Shown here in pieces: positions 25,324 through 34,161 of a DNA stretch of 64,000 nucleotides. Below the pieces are notes generated by a model. The model ran no database searches. It had not been told where the DNA came from and saw nothing but the letters and a program-made list of their open reading frames with translations. This stretch comes from Marinobacter lipolyticus (GTDB lineage: Bacteria; Pseudomonadota; Gammaproteobacteria; Pseudomonadales; Oleiphilaceae). How positions within the stretch are numbered: position 1 is the stretch's first letter; the number at the start of each line of letters is the position of its first letter. Where the stretch lies: assembly GCF_018424605.1 (NCBI RefSeq), contig NZ_QTKT01000001.1:62001-126000 (forward strand). Reading direction: 5' to 3'. The position numbers and the translations under genes were made by a program.

Positions 25324-26351
25324 AGCAAGCCGCGCCCAATGGTCGCCAGCAGCCGCTGTGGACTGTAACTGTTTCCGTCATGCAGATTGAAGCGATGGAG
25401 ATCGTAGGGATCGCAGCCTTCGCGGTTCCAGCCGGTCTTGGTCGTACACGCTGCCTTGTAACGGGATTTGACCAGATCCTTGCCCTTGTGCGTTATATCT
25501 CCGTTCGGATAACAGAATATGTCCGTATGAGCAGTGCCCAGCGACCGTATGTCATCCATGCATGCCAGTATTTCCCGCTCGAGCTGGCTCTCATCAGCGA
25601 GCCTGTTCAGGCGATAATGGTGCTGGGTATGAGCGCCATAGCGGGCAAGCCCACTGGCCGCCATGTCGGCCAGTTCAGCAGTGTTCAGGATGGCCCGGGA
25701 GTGGTGTGGGGGCGCCAGATGCGGATGTGCCTGGTAAACAAGAGCCAGATTCCGGTAGATGGTTTCGTCATCCAGAGCTTTCAGCTCTCCGATCACACTG
25801 TCGGCATCCGCGAGCTCAAGTGGCAAGCGCGCGGGTGGATTGATGACGGCGTCCATGGCGGACGTCAGCCATTGAAAACAGTCATCCTCCCAGGGGACAT
25901 TGTCGGCTGTCAGCAGCTGGAGTACCTGTTCCGGCCAGAATGTTCTGTCAGTATCGATCAGTTTTGAGACAAGAAAGATCGTAAAAGGAATGTCGTTGGC
26001 ACGAAGCACGGGGAAGGCGTGTTCGAAGTTGTCTTGCCATCCGTCATCAAAGGTAAATGCCACAGAAAGTGGTGGTAGTTCCGCACCTCTGGAGCTTTTC
26101 TCAAGCCATTCGTCGAGGTGGACCGGATTGGCGCCGAGGCCTGTTATCAGCTTGATATGATTACGCAAGGCGTCCGGGGAGGTCACCATTCCCGGCTGTT
26201 CTTGGTTTCTGTGGGGATGGTCGATCGGTAGGATTCGATGGTAAGTCAGGATTAAGAGTCTGGGCTCGCGAGAGCACCTGACCCGAAACCAACCAAACGA
26301 CGCAAGAAGGCTTTGAGCACTTATTTTTAGTATGGATCTTAAAGTTGCCAC
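25320..26351 (-). CDS. Polysaccharide deacetylase family protein
   Basis: Third NodB-type deacetylase of the window, 343 residues. Seen: LILTYHRILP (about 33-42), the catalytic VAFTFDDGWQDNFEHAFPVL (about 97-116, Asp102 and Asp103), ARYGAHTQHHYRL (about 231-243) with the metal-binding histidines, and IFCYPNGD near 277-284. The start is GTG 26351 with GGAGGG 7 bp upstream on the minus strand. It forms a two-gene unit with the GT4 gene it overlaps by 4 bp. It resembles the deacetylase at 9636 in length and layout. Confidence 0.9.
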   Translation of the reverse strand: MATLRSILKISAQSLLASFGWFRVRCSREPRLLILTYHRILPIDHPHRNQEQPGMVTSPDALRNHIKLITGLGANPVHLDEWLEKSSRGAELPPLSVAFTFDDGWQDNFEHAFPVLRANDIPFTIFLVSKLIDTDRTFWPEQVLQLLTADNVPWEDDCFQWLTSAMDAVINPPARLPLELADADSVIGELKALDDETIYRNLALVYQAHPHLAPPHHSRAILNTAELADMAASGLARYGAHTQHHYRLNRLADESQLEREILACMDDIRSLGTAHTDIFCYPNGDITHKGKDLVKSRYKAACTTKTGWNREGCDPYDLHRFNLHDGNSYSPQRLLATIGRGLL

Positions 26352-26529
26352 GTCATCCCTCCGTAGCGCTAATCATCGGCTCTGATTAATCCTTTTTTAC
26401 CCAGGCCCTGGCGAGATTGATTTTGCCAGTAATGGATTTCGCTGTCATCTCTCGATTTTTCAGATTACCTTCAGGCTCCAGCACATTGAGTAAACGCAAT
26501 AAAACGCTAGCCGGGTAGCAGATTTGTCA

Positions 26530-26558
26530 TTGATTTTCGACTAGACTACTTTTGCAAT
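26530..26558 (+). promoter_or_regulatory. Candidate sigma-70-type promoter
   Basis: TTGATT (26530-26535) and TGCAAT (26553-26558) are spaced by exactly 17 bp and lie about 37 bp before the ATG of the AT-rich glycosyltransferase. Each hexamer matches four of six consensus positions. It is the best candidate in the 244-bp gap between divergent genes (26352-26595), where nothing else was recognised. Confidence 0.35.
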
Positions 26559-26595
26559 AGGGACTGAACCGTAAGCAAGGATGAAGCGATAAGCT

Positions 26596-27519
26596 ATGAA
26601 CCCAAGAATCGAAGTGTCATTTATCATACCCTGCTTTAATGAAATTTCGATCATACCTATCACTATAAAAAAAATAATGGAACAGGCTGATAAAAACAAC
26701 CTGATCTATGAAATAGTTGTTGTCGACAATATGTCGACTGATGGAAGCTTTGAGGAGGTTAAGAAGTTAAATATAGACCCAATTCGCAGCAAAGGTAAGA
26801 CTGTAGCAGAAGTAAGAAACCATGGATTTAAAAGATCTAAAGGTGAGATACTTGTTTTTTTAGACTCAGATGTTGTATTGGGTGATGAATGGGGAGGCGT
26901 ATTTCTCAATATCGTAAATGATATTAGGGTGAATAGAGTAATAACCGGGTCTCACTGTTCTGTCCCTGAGAACCTCAGGCAGCCATTTTTTTCGTGGTAT
27001 AAAGGAATTGAAAAAGATGTAAGGAATACTCATCTAGGTACTGGCCATTTAATAGTCCATCGAGACGTTTTTCGCGACATAGGGATGTTTGATGAATCAA
27101 TGACGTCTGGTGAGGATTATGAGTTTTGCCAAAGAGCTCGCTTGAAAGGAGCGACCATAAAAGGCAACGAAAAGTTAAAGGTATACCACATGGGCTACCC
27201 GGATGGTGTGTTCAGCTTTATTGCCCGAGAGTCTTGGCATGGGATCTCAGACTTCAAAAAAATGAAGTATTTTTTAAATTCTAAGATCGCAATGATGTCC
27301 GTTTTGTTTGTTTTTCTTCATATATTTTTATTTTATCACGCCTTCGCCCACTCTTCTTTTGCGTTTTTTGTAACTTTGGGATCTATTTTTTTGTTCCTTG
27401 CAGTATCGGTGATAAAGAAATTTAGTTACGACGGTTTTCGGGATTTTTTGTTTAAAGTTGTAGTCGCCTATTTATACTTTGTGGGAAGGTCGATTTCTGC
27501 TTTTCGTGCGCTGGGGTAA
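26596..27519 (+). CDS. Glycosyltransferase family 2 with C-terminal membrane segments
   Basis: A 307-residue GT-A enzyme. The N-terminus SFIIPCFNEISIIP (about 8-21) and VVVDNMSTDGSFEEV (about 42-56) are the nucleotide-binding strands; the DXD-like motif is LVFLDSDVVLGDEW (about 87-100); EDYEFCQRARLKG (about 174-186) corresponds to the ED catalytic-base region. Two hydrophobic segments near 232-275 would anchor it. The gene is much richer in A and T than its neighbours and uses AT-ending codons heavily, suggesting recent acquisition. It is followed at 14 bp by the CapK-like gene. The ribosome site is weak (AAGGA at 26577). Confidence 0.88.
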   Translation: MNPRIEVSFIIPCFNEISIIPITIKKIMEQADKNNLIYEIVVVDNMSTDGSFEEVKKLNIDPIRSKGKTVAEVRNHGFKRSKGEILVFLDSDVVLGDEWGGVFLNIVNDIRVNRVITGSHCSVPENLRQPFFSWYKGIEKDVRNTHLGTGHLIVHRDVFRDIGMFDESMTSGEDYEFCQRARLKGATIKGNEKLKVYHMGYPDGVFSFIARESWHGISDFKKMKYFLNSKIAMMSVLFVFLHIFLFYHAFAHSSFAFFVTLGSIFLFLAVSVIKKFSYDGFRDFLFKVVVAYLYFVGRSISAFRALG

Positions 27520-27533
27520 AAGAGGATAGGTTT

Positions 27534-28862
27534 ATGAATAGGTTGTTGTCGCAGTCATTGTTCTTTTATCCCGCCACCGTACTTAAGGGCGAGCCCATAC
27601 CTTTTTTTCTTTCCGGATATAAAGCGCGCCAATGGATCGGTGAGTCAGATCTTCAGAAATATCAGCTGCACCATCTAAAAAAAATAACAAGCTTTGCCTA
27701 CGAGAACAGCAGCTTCTATAGAGAACTGTTTGAGAAACACGGTATCGATCCCGGTGATCTTCGCTCTGTGAATGATCTGCAACGATTTCCAGTCATTAGC
27801 AAGAGAGACCTAATTGAAAACCTGGAAACCATGTCGGTTCGAAAACACCGTATCATTGCCGACAGCAAGACTACCGGGGGATCTACGGGCGAGCCAGTCA
27901 AGCTCTTCAAGAATGCCTTTGCGTTAGCAAGAGAGCGTTGCGCAACGGCCAGATCGTATGAATGGGCAGGTGTCAGAATCGGTGATCCACAATTGCGCTT
28001 CTGGGGGGTTCCCCATTCACAGCTTGGAAGCCGGAAAGCTGCCCTCATCGACCTAGTAGCCAACCGTAAACGAATTTCGGCATTTGATATTACCGACAAA
28101 ACCCTGCGGGAATATTATGAACTTGCCCTGAAGTTTGAGCCACGCTACATCTATGGGTATGTAAGTGTTGTCGAGAAGTTCGCGGCTTTCATTCTGGAGA
28201 ACGGGCTCAGGCCCATCCCTTCAGTTAACTCCGTGATAACCACGTCCGAGATCCTCTCCGACGGTGCAAGATCCACCATTAGCGAAGCTTTCTGTGCCAA
28301 GGTCTTCAATGAATATGGCTGTGGGGAGGTCGGTTCGATTGCCCATGAATGCGAGCACGGCAGTATGCATCTGATGGCTGACAATCTGTTGGTTGAGGTG
28401 AATAGTGATGAGGGCAGCTCCGGCGAACTGATAGTCACCGACCTTTTTAATAAGGCCACGCCATTGATTCGTTACAGGCTGGGAGACTATGGAACTCTGT
28501 CGAAGCGACCTTGCGTATGCGGCCGATCATTACCGGTAATCGAAAGTATCCATGGCCGTGCCTACGACATCATTTCGTTACCAACAGGGCAGAAGGTGCA
28601 TCCGGAGGCTGTTATTTATGTCTTTGAGGGTATTCAGTCACATTTAAATGCGTTTAAGCAATTCCAGGTGGTTCAGGAGTCTCTGGAACGCATCACGGTC
28701 AACCTCATACCCAACAGTCACTGGTCAGAAACGACGCACCGAAAGCTGGTGGAGGATCTGAGGCGGGACATCAGCGATCAGATCACGTTTGACGTCAATC
28801 TGGTAGACTCTATTGACAGAGAACCGTCGGGAAAAATGCGTCTGGTGAAGTGTAAAATTTGA
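27534..28862 (+). CDS. CapK/phenylacetate-CoA ligase-like adenylate-forming enzyme
   Basis: A 442-residue member of the ANL superfamily group found in capsule loci (CapK). The adenylation P-loop is KTTGGSTGEPVKLF (about 112-125), the aromatic motif is FNEYGCGEVGSIAHEC (about 260-275), and the motor loop is PLIRYRLGDYGTL (about 312-324), followed by a GRAYDIISLPTGQ hinge (about 343-355). It would activate a carboxylic acid as acyl adenylate for transfer to the polysaccharide or to CoA. AGGA precedes the ATG. It lies between a GT2 gene and another GT2 gene. Confidence 0.85.
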   Translation: MNRLLSQSLFFYPATVLKGEPIPFFLSGYKARQWIGESDLQKYQLHHLKKITSFAYENSSFYRELFEKHGIDPGDLRSVNDLQRFPVISKRDLIENLETMSVRKHRIIADSKTTGGSTGEPVKLFKNAFALARERCATARSYEWAGVRIGDPQLRFWGVPHSQLGSRKAALIDLVANRKRISAFDITDKTLREYYELALKFEPRYIYGYVSVVEKFAAFILENGLRPIPSVNSVITTSEILSDGARSTISEAFCAKVFNEYGCGEVGSIAHECEHGSMHLMADNLLVEVNSDEGSSGELIVTDLFNKATPLIRYRLGDYGTLSKRPCVCGRSLPVIESIHGRAYDIISLPTGQKVHPEAVIYVFEGIQSHLNAFKQFQVVQESLERITVNLIPNSHWSETTHRKLVEDLRRDISDQITFDVNLVDSIDREPSGKMRLVKCKI

Positions 28863-28870
28863 GGTGGTTC

Positions 28871-28915
28871 CCCTCAGAATATTTGAGGGCAATCAAGGCG
28901 GGTCTGGAAAGACCC
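28871..28915 (+). other. Tandem RNA hairpins between CapK-like and glycosyltransferase genes
   Basis: Two perfect 6-bp stems lie side by side in the 88-bp gap. CCCTCA (28871-28876) pairs with TGAGGG (28884-28889) over a 7-base loop. GGGTCT (28900-28905) pairs with AGACCC (28910-28915) over GGAA, a GNRA-type tetraloop. Neither is followed by a T-run, so they may be attenuation, processing or mRNA-stability elements rather than an intrinsic terminator. Confidence 0.45.
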
Positions 28916-28950
28916 CCGATCTATGTGGTTGATGTTTAGGGAACGAACAT

Positions 28951-30081
28951 ATGCTCATTACCGTATTCTGGCTGTCACTTCTCGGTGCTGTTTTCAGCTA
29001 TTTTTTGTACCCCCTGATTCTGTCGTTTTCTCCCTCCCGCCGGGGAAGGCCGGAAGCGCCGTCTCCCTCTTCGTCTCCCCGGGTTACGCTTATTGTGACT
29101 GCTCATAACGAGGAGAAGCGGATCCGCGAAAAAATCAACAACTGCCTGGCGCTGGAATACCCTAATCTTGAGATCCTGATCGCCTCGGATGCATCGAGCG
29201 ATGGCACGGATCAGATCGTTCAGGAATATGCTTCCAAAGGGGTAATGCTTGCCAGGGCCGATGAGCGCAAGGGAAAGGAATACGCACAGTTACAGGCGAT
29301 TTCACGGGCCACCGGCGACATTCTTGTTTTTTCGGATGTGGCGACGTCTATTCCTGAGGATGCCATAGGGCGCATGGTCAGCTACTTCGACGATCCCGCC
29401 GTGGGTGCGGTATCCAGTGAGGACCGCTTTATCAGCCGGGACGGCAGTGTCGCGGGTGAAGGGGCCTATGTGCGGTATGAAATGTGGTTGCGGGGCCTGG
29501 AATCCAGTAAGGCCGGCTTGGTGGGATTGAGTGGCTCCTTTTTCGCGGCCCGCCGTTCGGTTTGCGATGCGTGGGATATCTATTCCCCAAGTGATTTCAA
29601 CACCGCGCTGAGTTGCGCCCGGCTCGGGCTGGTCGCTGTCACCGCGCCCGACGTGCTTGGCTACTACCGGGACGTGGCAGATGCCGCCAGAGAGTACCAG
29701 CGCAAGGTGAGAACCATTATCCGGGGGCTAACGGCGTTGAGTCGGCATCTGGAGGTGTTGAATCCTGCCAAGTTTGGCCTGTTTGCCTTTCAGGTGTTCG
29801 GCCACAAGGTGATGCGCTGGTCGGTACCATGGTTTCAGGTGTTACTGCTCCTGACTTCAGTGCTGCTGGCGGGCAACGGCGGAATCTACGGGCTGGTGCT
29901 GGCGGGGCAGCTGGTCTTCTACGGACTGGCCATCAGTGGTCATTTGTCGCCCACGCTTCAGCGTTATACGCTGGTGAAGATTCCCTATTTTTTCTGTCAG
30001 GTTAACCTTGCTGTCGCCCATGCCTGCATCAGCTTTTTTTCGGGAAAGCGTATGACAGTGTGGGCGCCATCCCAGCGCTGA
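28951..30081 (+). CDS. Membrane glycosyltransferase family 2
   Basis: A 376-residue processive-type GT2. It has an N-terminal membrane span (about 1-24), then a GT-A domain starting RVTLIVTAHNEEKRIREKIN (about 45-64). ASDASSDGTDQIV (about 80-92) and DILVFSDVATSIPEDA (about 124-139) carry the acidic nucleotide-sugar residues. SGSFFAARR and DFNTALSCARLGL follow, then YQRKVRTIIRG near 249-259 in place of a QxxRW motif, and three or four C-terminal spans (about 285-370). Such enzymes act at the inner membrane on lipid-linked or growing chains. AGGGAACG precedes the ATG. Confidence 0.9.
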   Translation: MLITVFWLSLLGAVFSYFLYPLILSFSPSRRGRPEAPSPSSSPRVTLIVTAHNEEKRIREKINNCLALEYPNLEILIASDASSDGTDQIVQEYASKGVMLARADERKGKEYAQLQAISRATGDILVFSDVATSIPEDAIGRMVSYFDDPAVGAVSSEDRFISRDGSVAGEGAYVRYEMWLRGLESSKAGLVGLSGSFFAARRSVCDAWDIYSPSDFNTALSCARLGLVAVTAPDVLGYYRDVADAAREYQRKVRTIIRGLTALSRHLEVLNPAKFGLFAFQVFGHKVMRWSVPWFQVLLLLTSVLLAGNGGIYGLVLAGQLVFYGLAISGHLSPTLQRYTLVKIPYFFCQVNLAVAHACISFFSGKRMTVWAPSQR

Positions 30082-30102
30082 CCGGCCCGGGAGATGATGT
30101 CT

Positions 30103-31266
30103 ATGCACGGTAAACTGCGACCGGTTGGCAGTCGTGTCCCGCTTCCGTCTTCCGTTGCGGTATCCATGCCCTGGGACAGTGCCTATGAGGCTGAATACTG
30201 CGCGTCCGGTACGGATGCGTTAGCTATGGCAATAGGCCTTGCCATCCTGGCACGGCCGGGTGTTGAAAAACCCGAGGTGATTATCCCGGCTTATGGCTGC
30301 CCGGACCTGGTGGCAGCGATAGTGTCCCAGGGAGCTGAACCCGTCCTGGTCGATCTGGTCCCTGAAACGCCCTTTATGGACCTTCACCAACTGAGCGAAG
30401 CGGTCACCGACCGCACGGTTGCTGTCGTTGGTGTTGGCCTTCTCGGCATTCCGGAACGCCTGGAGGAGCTGGCTGAAATCTGTAACGACCACTCCTTGGC
30501 ATTGATTGAAGATTCCGCCCAATGCTTTCCTCCACACAGCACCCGACAGCGAGTCGCCGACTTTGTGGTGCTGAGTTTTGGTCGCGGTAAACCGATTAAT
30601 CTGATGGGTGGGGGCGCCATGCTCCATCGCGGCAGTCTGACGGGCGAGCAGCAGCGCTACCTCGAAGGCCTGCCCAAGGAGAAGATTCAAACCGGATTTC
30701 TGTGGCGGGTAAAGCGGGTGCTGTTTAACCTGTTGATGAGCCGGATTGGTTACCTGTTGTTAGAGAGAGTTCCCGGGCTGGGGCTGGGGAAAACGCGTTT
30801 CGAACCTCACGGCGTAGTGACCCGTCGAGAGATTCCAGCTGGAGTGCTGTCTGCAGGGTTAAAACATCAATCCGTAAGATCATCTCCCCATGTGCTATAC
30901 GAACAGCAGTTGCAGTGCCTGGAGCGAGCGGGCTGGGTGTTGTTGGGAAGAGAACGTTTCCGAGTGGCAGGCATGATCGCTGAAAACCCAAGGCTCAGAT
31001 TCGCTTTACTTGCACCGGACGCGGCAATGCGCGACGAGGTAGTCAGGGCGCTGAACGCAGCGGGTGTCGGGGCGAATGGCCTATACGAAGTGGCACTGCC
31101 AGGAGTGGACGGTATACCGCTGTCTAAACCCCAACACGAGTTCCCGGTAGCCGCAGATTTCGCCGCGAGATTATTGACGTTGCCCTGCCACGAGGATGTA
31201 ACCGGGGCCGATGTCAGGCGGATAGCCGGAATTTTAAGAGCCGTCGGCGATTTGTCCCCCGGCTGA
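30103..31266 (+). CDS. DegT/DnrJ/EryC1-type PLP aminotransferase
   Basis: PLP enzyme of the sugar aminotransferase group, about 387 residues, that would convert a keto-sugar nucleotide to an amino sugar. Motifs: YCASGTDALAMAIG (about 29-42, phosphate binding), VIIPAYGCPDLVAA (about 60-73), ALIEDSAQCFPP (about 133-144, the Asp that contacts PLP nitrogen) and the lysine loop SFGRGKPINLMGGGAM (about 160-175, Schiff-base Lys). The start is uncertain: ATG 30094, 30097 and 30103 are in frame, and GGGAG at 30089-30093 fits 30103 best. It closes the plus-strand block and converges on the lipoprotein gene 42 bp away. Amino sugars made here would suit the three deacetylases only if later acetylated. 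Confidence 0.85.
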   Translation: MHGKLRPVGSRVPLPSSVAVSMPWDSAYEAEYCASGTDALAMAIGLAILARPGVEKPEVIIPAYGCPDLVAAIVSQGAEPVLVDLVPETPFMDLHQLSEAVTDRTVAVVGVGLLGIPERLEELAEICNDHSLALIEDSAQCFPPHSTRQRVADFVVLSFGRGKPINLMGGGAMLHRGSLTGEQQRYLEGLPKEKIQTGFLWRVKRVLFNLLMSRIGYLLLERVPGLGLGKTRFEPHGVVTRREIPAGVLSAGLKHQSVRSSPHVLYEQQLQCLERAGWVLLGRERFRVAGMIAENPRLRFALLAPDAAMRDEVVRALNAAGVGANGLYEVALPGVDGIPLSKPQHEFPVAADFAARLLTLPCHEDVTGADVRRIAGILRAVGDLSPG

Positions 31267-31308
31267 ATTCGGGGTTACCAGTCTCGGTACAGCGCGTCAC
31301 CGCCTCTG

Positions 31309-32865
31309 TCACTCTACCGCACGGGTTTCCACGTCCGAGTACTCACTCATTAGCCCAGCGGAATCGATCGCCCGTATCTTGAATTCCCACTGACCTTCGG
31401 CGAGATTCTTGATCACGTAACTGTTGTCGATGGGGCGTTCCACCACGATGGATTCTCCGCCACCCGCGACCGGGGTAAGGCGGATGGCGTCGGCGATGAC
31501 ATATCCGTCCGCATCATTGTTAATGCGCACCACCAGCGATGAGTCTCCAGTCTCGAAGGACCCCAGCTCCTGCCAGGAGCCGCCGCCCTCTCGCTGGTCC
31601 ACAGTGAAGCGCTCGGTGGTTTGCGCACCGTCACTGTTAGTGTAAGTAAGCTGATAGGTGGCATTCGACGCCCGGTTGGGGTGGGACGTCCAGTTCGCAT
31701 GCAGGTCATAGTTAAGGCCCGGGGAAAGGTTCCCCGCACTCCATTCCGCTGAAACTTCACCCGAACCGGCGGGCATGGTGAAATAGTTTCCGCCCTGGTA
31801 TCCATCGGTACTGCTGGAATCAAACCCGTCACTCCCATATGAGACGAAACGGTCTGATTCGTTGTCGATGCTGGTTTCCCTTGCGCCGGTGGCCTGCTGG
31901 TAAGCAATTTCATACTGAACGATTTCGTCGTCTCCCAGGGGCGTTCCGTCTTCGCGTTCGGTCGGCGTTTCCCAGGTCAGAAGTACGCTGGTACCGGTAA
32001 GGCCACTGTCTTCATCACTGGGGTTCGATTCGGCCAGAAACTCCTGGTAATTGGTCAGGCCGTCACCGTCCGGGTCGTCGTCGCGGTCGTTGATGCTGGG
32101 ATCCAGGCCATACTGGGCCTCAAAACCATCGGGCAATCCATCCCCGTCTGAATCGCTGACCGTAGGATCGGTTCCCAGCAGGAACTCGTCGCGGTTTGAT
32201 ACGCCGTCATTATCGAAATCCGCATCGGCGTCAGACGGATCGTTCGGATCCAGCCCGAAGCGGACTTCCCATTCGTCTGCCAGGCCATCGCCGTCGGAAT
32301 CTCCGGTGTCGGGTACGTCTTCTCCGTCGGTGACGGCACCCAGTTCCCGAAACAGAATGGCATCGGCTATGGCGTACCCGTCAGTATCATTGCTCACCGT
32401 GACCCGGCCGGTAAGGGCAGACATGCGGTAGGTCCCCAGCTTGAACCACTGCCCGTTGTTCTCACGTTGATCCACCGTCACCGAGTCGGTCACCAGATTG
32501 TCGCGGTCATCCAGGTGGTGAATCACGTAAGTAACGTTTGAACCCCGATTCGGGTGCGTGGTCCACTTTGCGTATACGTCGAAGGTCTTGATGAGGTTCA
32601 GGTTCCAGGTCGCCACGAGACTTCCGTCGCCGGAGGGAGCGGCAAAATAGTCAGGGCCTTCAAAACCGTCTGAAGCCGTCGAGCGTTTCCATTCTCCGTC
32701 GAGGTAAAACGCCGGATCGTTGTTGTCGATCACGTGTTCAATGTAATCCCCGGCCGCCGGCGGCGGAAAATCCCCCACATCGGGCGCCGGGCGGGTGGCA
32801 CAGCCGGCAATGAAGGTGCTCGCTAATGACAGAAGTACTACCGTATTGGATCTGACCATGACCAT
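31309..32865 (-). CDS. Lipoprotein with two golvesin-like domains and calcium-binding TSP3-type repeats
   Basis: A 518-residue surface or periplasmic lipoprotein. The start is set at ATG 32865, preceded by GAGGA, because it gives a proper signal peptide ending in the lipobox IAGC. The frame itself opens at 32928. Two copies of a golvesin-C-terminal-like beta domain (about 40-165 and 330-470) share the THPNR and VDQRE motifs and end in DTDGYAIADAI / DADGYVIADAI. Between them lies an Asp-rich region (about 175-275) with four DSDGDGLADEWE-like thrombospondin type 3 repeats, which bind calcium. A short Fn3-like tail follows. It probably binds or cross-links polysaccharide. Function is not established. 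Confidence 0.75.
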   Translation of the reverse strand: MVMVRSNTVVLLSLASTFIAGCATRPAPDVGDFPPPAAGDYIEHVIDNNDPAFYLDGEWKRSTASDGFEGPDYFAAPSGDGSLVATWNLNLIKTFDVYAKWTTHPNRGSNVTYVIHHLDDRDNLVTDSVTVDQRENNGQWFKLGTYRMSALTGRVTVSNDTDGYAIADAILFRELGAVTDGEDVPDTGDSDGDGLADEWEVRFGLDPNDPSDADADFDNDGVSNRDEFLLGTDPTVSDSDGDGLPDGFEAQYGLDPSINDRDDDPDGDGLTNYQEFLAESNPSDEDSGLTGTSVLLTWETPTEREDGTPLGDDEIVQYEIAYQQATGARETSIDNESDRFVSYGSDGFDSSSTDGYQGGNYFTMPAGSGEVSAEWSAGNLSPGLNYDLHANWTSHPNRASNATYQLTYTNSDGAQTTERFTVDQREGGGSWQELGSFETGDSSLVVRINNDADGYVIADAIRLTPVAGGGESIVVERPIDNSYVIKNLAEGQWEFKIRAIDSAGLMSEYSDVETRAVE

Positions 32866-32913
32866 GACAGCGTCCTCTGCAGTGGTTGTATAGCGCGGAA
32901 ATAAAGTATGCCC

Positions 32914-32933
32914 ATGCCATTTAAGCATGGCAT
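32914..32933. promoter_or_regulatory. Inverted repeat in the leader of the golvesin-like lipoprotein gene
   Basis: ATGCCAT (32914-32920) and ATGGCAT (32927-32933) are perfect inverted copies with a 6-base spacer, about 49-68 bp upstream of the minus-strand start codon and downstream of the candidate promoter. It could be an operator or a 5' UTR hairpin. Confidence 0.35.
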
Positions 32934-32972
32934 ATAGCGTCGGGATTCAAAGCCAGTCGGTTAGTTTTTGTG

Positions 32973-33001
32973 ATTATATGTAACTATTTTTTATTCGTTT
33001 A
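32973..33001 (-). promoter_or_regulatory. Candidate promoter for the golvesin-like lipoprotein gene
   Basis: On the minus strand a perfect TATAAT -10 hexamer occupies 32973-32978. The region 17 bp upstream holds only a poor -35 (TAAACG). The surrounding sequence is AT-rich. Transcription would begin about 100 bp before the start codon. Confidence 0.3.
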
Positions 33002-33057
33002 AACGGGACAGAATGCAGGCTCTGCATGGATTAATGCTGGTTTCATTTCCTGGGCTT

Positions 33058-34161
33058 TTACGGTTTTAATCTGGCGCGCATCGGCGCCTCAACGTAGCGG
33101 TAGGTCAGGTCCGAAAGGCCGATGACGATGATCACCATGAGTACGAACGTACTCGCCTGGGCCGCGGGCGAGAGCAGGTCGTGGGCAGGAATGCCGCTGA
33201 GAAAGAGAGCGCCGTCACGGACAATATCGAGAATCAGCCAGTGCGTCAGGTACACCGAATACGAGATCTTTCCGAGATAAACGAACAGCGGGGCGGTCAG
33301 TAGGTGGGGTTGGCTCTGCGGCAGTCGTGCAGCGCACAGCACCAGCCAGACGAAACCGACTACGGAGGGAACACCAGGGCCAGGTAGCGCCAGTATCAGG
33401 AGGTTCAGCAGGAAAACCGGCGTCAGCAAACGGTAAGACGCGACCTTCAGGAGCAGGCCCTGCTGGTAACAGCGAAAAATGATGATGCCCAGCAGCGCTT
33501 CGCAAAAGCATCGGACTAGCATCGGCCAGCCGGCGAAATAAAGCCCAAGATCCCCGAAATGGGATTCAATCAGGATCAGTGGGATAAGCGCTCCCACGGC
33601 GAGGCACCCGAGCCATAGGGGTTTAAGGCGCAACAGCAGGACAATCATCAGGGGCAGGGTGAAATAGATCATCCATTCGGCACTGATCGACCACGCCGGT
33701 TCATTCCAGTAGGCTCGCCAGTGAATGGTCTGGATCAACAGCAGGTTGGTCAGCAGGGTGTATCGGCTCTGACCCTCGGTGAAGGGTTCATACAGGTTGT
33801 CCATGCCCGCCACCCCCAACTGGTCGAGGTACCACTGCAGGGTCTCGTAGGCCACGAATAAGGCAAGAGTGAAAAGGTGTAACGGGTATATCCGCGCAAA
33901 ACGGGCCTGGATAAAACGAAGGTAGAGACGACCTTTCACACCGTGCTGAAACGTTGTGTGGTAAACGTACGCCAGCACGAATCCGCTCAGTATGAAAAAC
34001 AGGTCCACCCAAAGGTATGACTTTTCGATGAGCCGCGTGGGCGACGCATCAATGAGATCTTTCAGAACCACATTCATGAAGTGGTGAAACATCACCAGAA
34101 CGGCGGCAATACCGCGCAGCGAGGTCAGTGCGGTCAACTCGGAGCGGGGCGGGTGAATCAT
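33058..34161 (-). CDS. Acyltransferase 3 family membrane protein (OafA/ExoZ-like)
   Basis: Integral membrane O-acyltransferase, 367 residues with about ten spans. The start is ATG 34161, which overlaps the stop of the upstream hydrolase (ATGA), although the frame is open to 34308. N-terminal motif: LTSLRGIAAVLVMFHHF (about 11-27), where the Arg and His residues are conserved. FFILSGFVLAY (about 52-62) and the C-terminal SYSVYLTHWLILDIV (about 285-299) are also characteristic. It would transfer acetyl or another acyl group onto the polysaccharide on the periplasmic side, opposing the deacetylases. It forms a minus-strand unit with the two hydrolases. Confidence 0.9.
   Translation of the reverse strand: MIHPPRSELTALTSLRGIAAVLVMFHHFMNVVLKDLIDASPTRLIEKSYLWVDLFFILSGFVLAYVYHTTFQHGVKGRLYLRFIQARFARIYPLHLFTLALFVAYETLQWYLDQLGVAGMDNLYEPFTEGQSRYTLLTNLLLIQTIHWRAYWNEPAWSISAEWMIYFTLPLMIVLLLRLKPLWLGCLAVGALIPLILIESHFGDLGLYFAGWPMLVRCFCEALLGIIIFRCYQQGLLLKVASYRLLTPVFLLNLLILALPGPGVPSVVGFVWLVLCAARLPQSQPHLLTAPLFVYLGKISYSVYLTHWLILDIVRDGALFLSGIPAHDLLSPAAQASTFVLMVIIVIGLSDLTYRYVEAPMRARLKP

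Noticed and set aside
5265..26351. Possibility that the three deacetylase genes are recent duplicates
   Set aside because: Apart from the NodB motifs they differ in length, N-terminus and surrounding motifs, so they look like separate acquisitions rather than a recent duplication.
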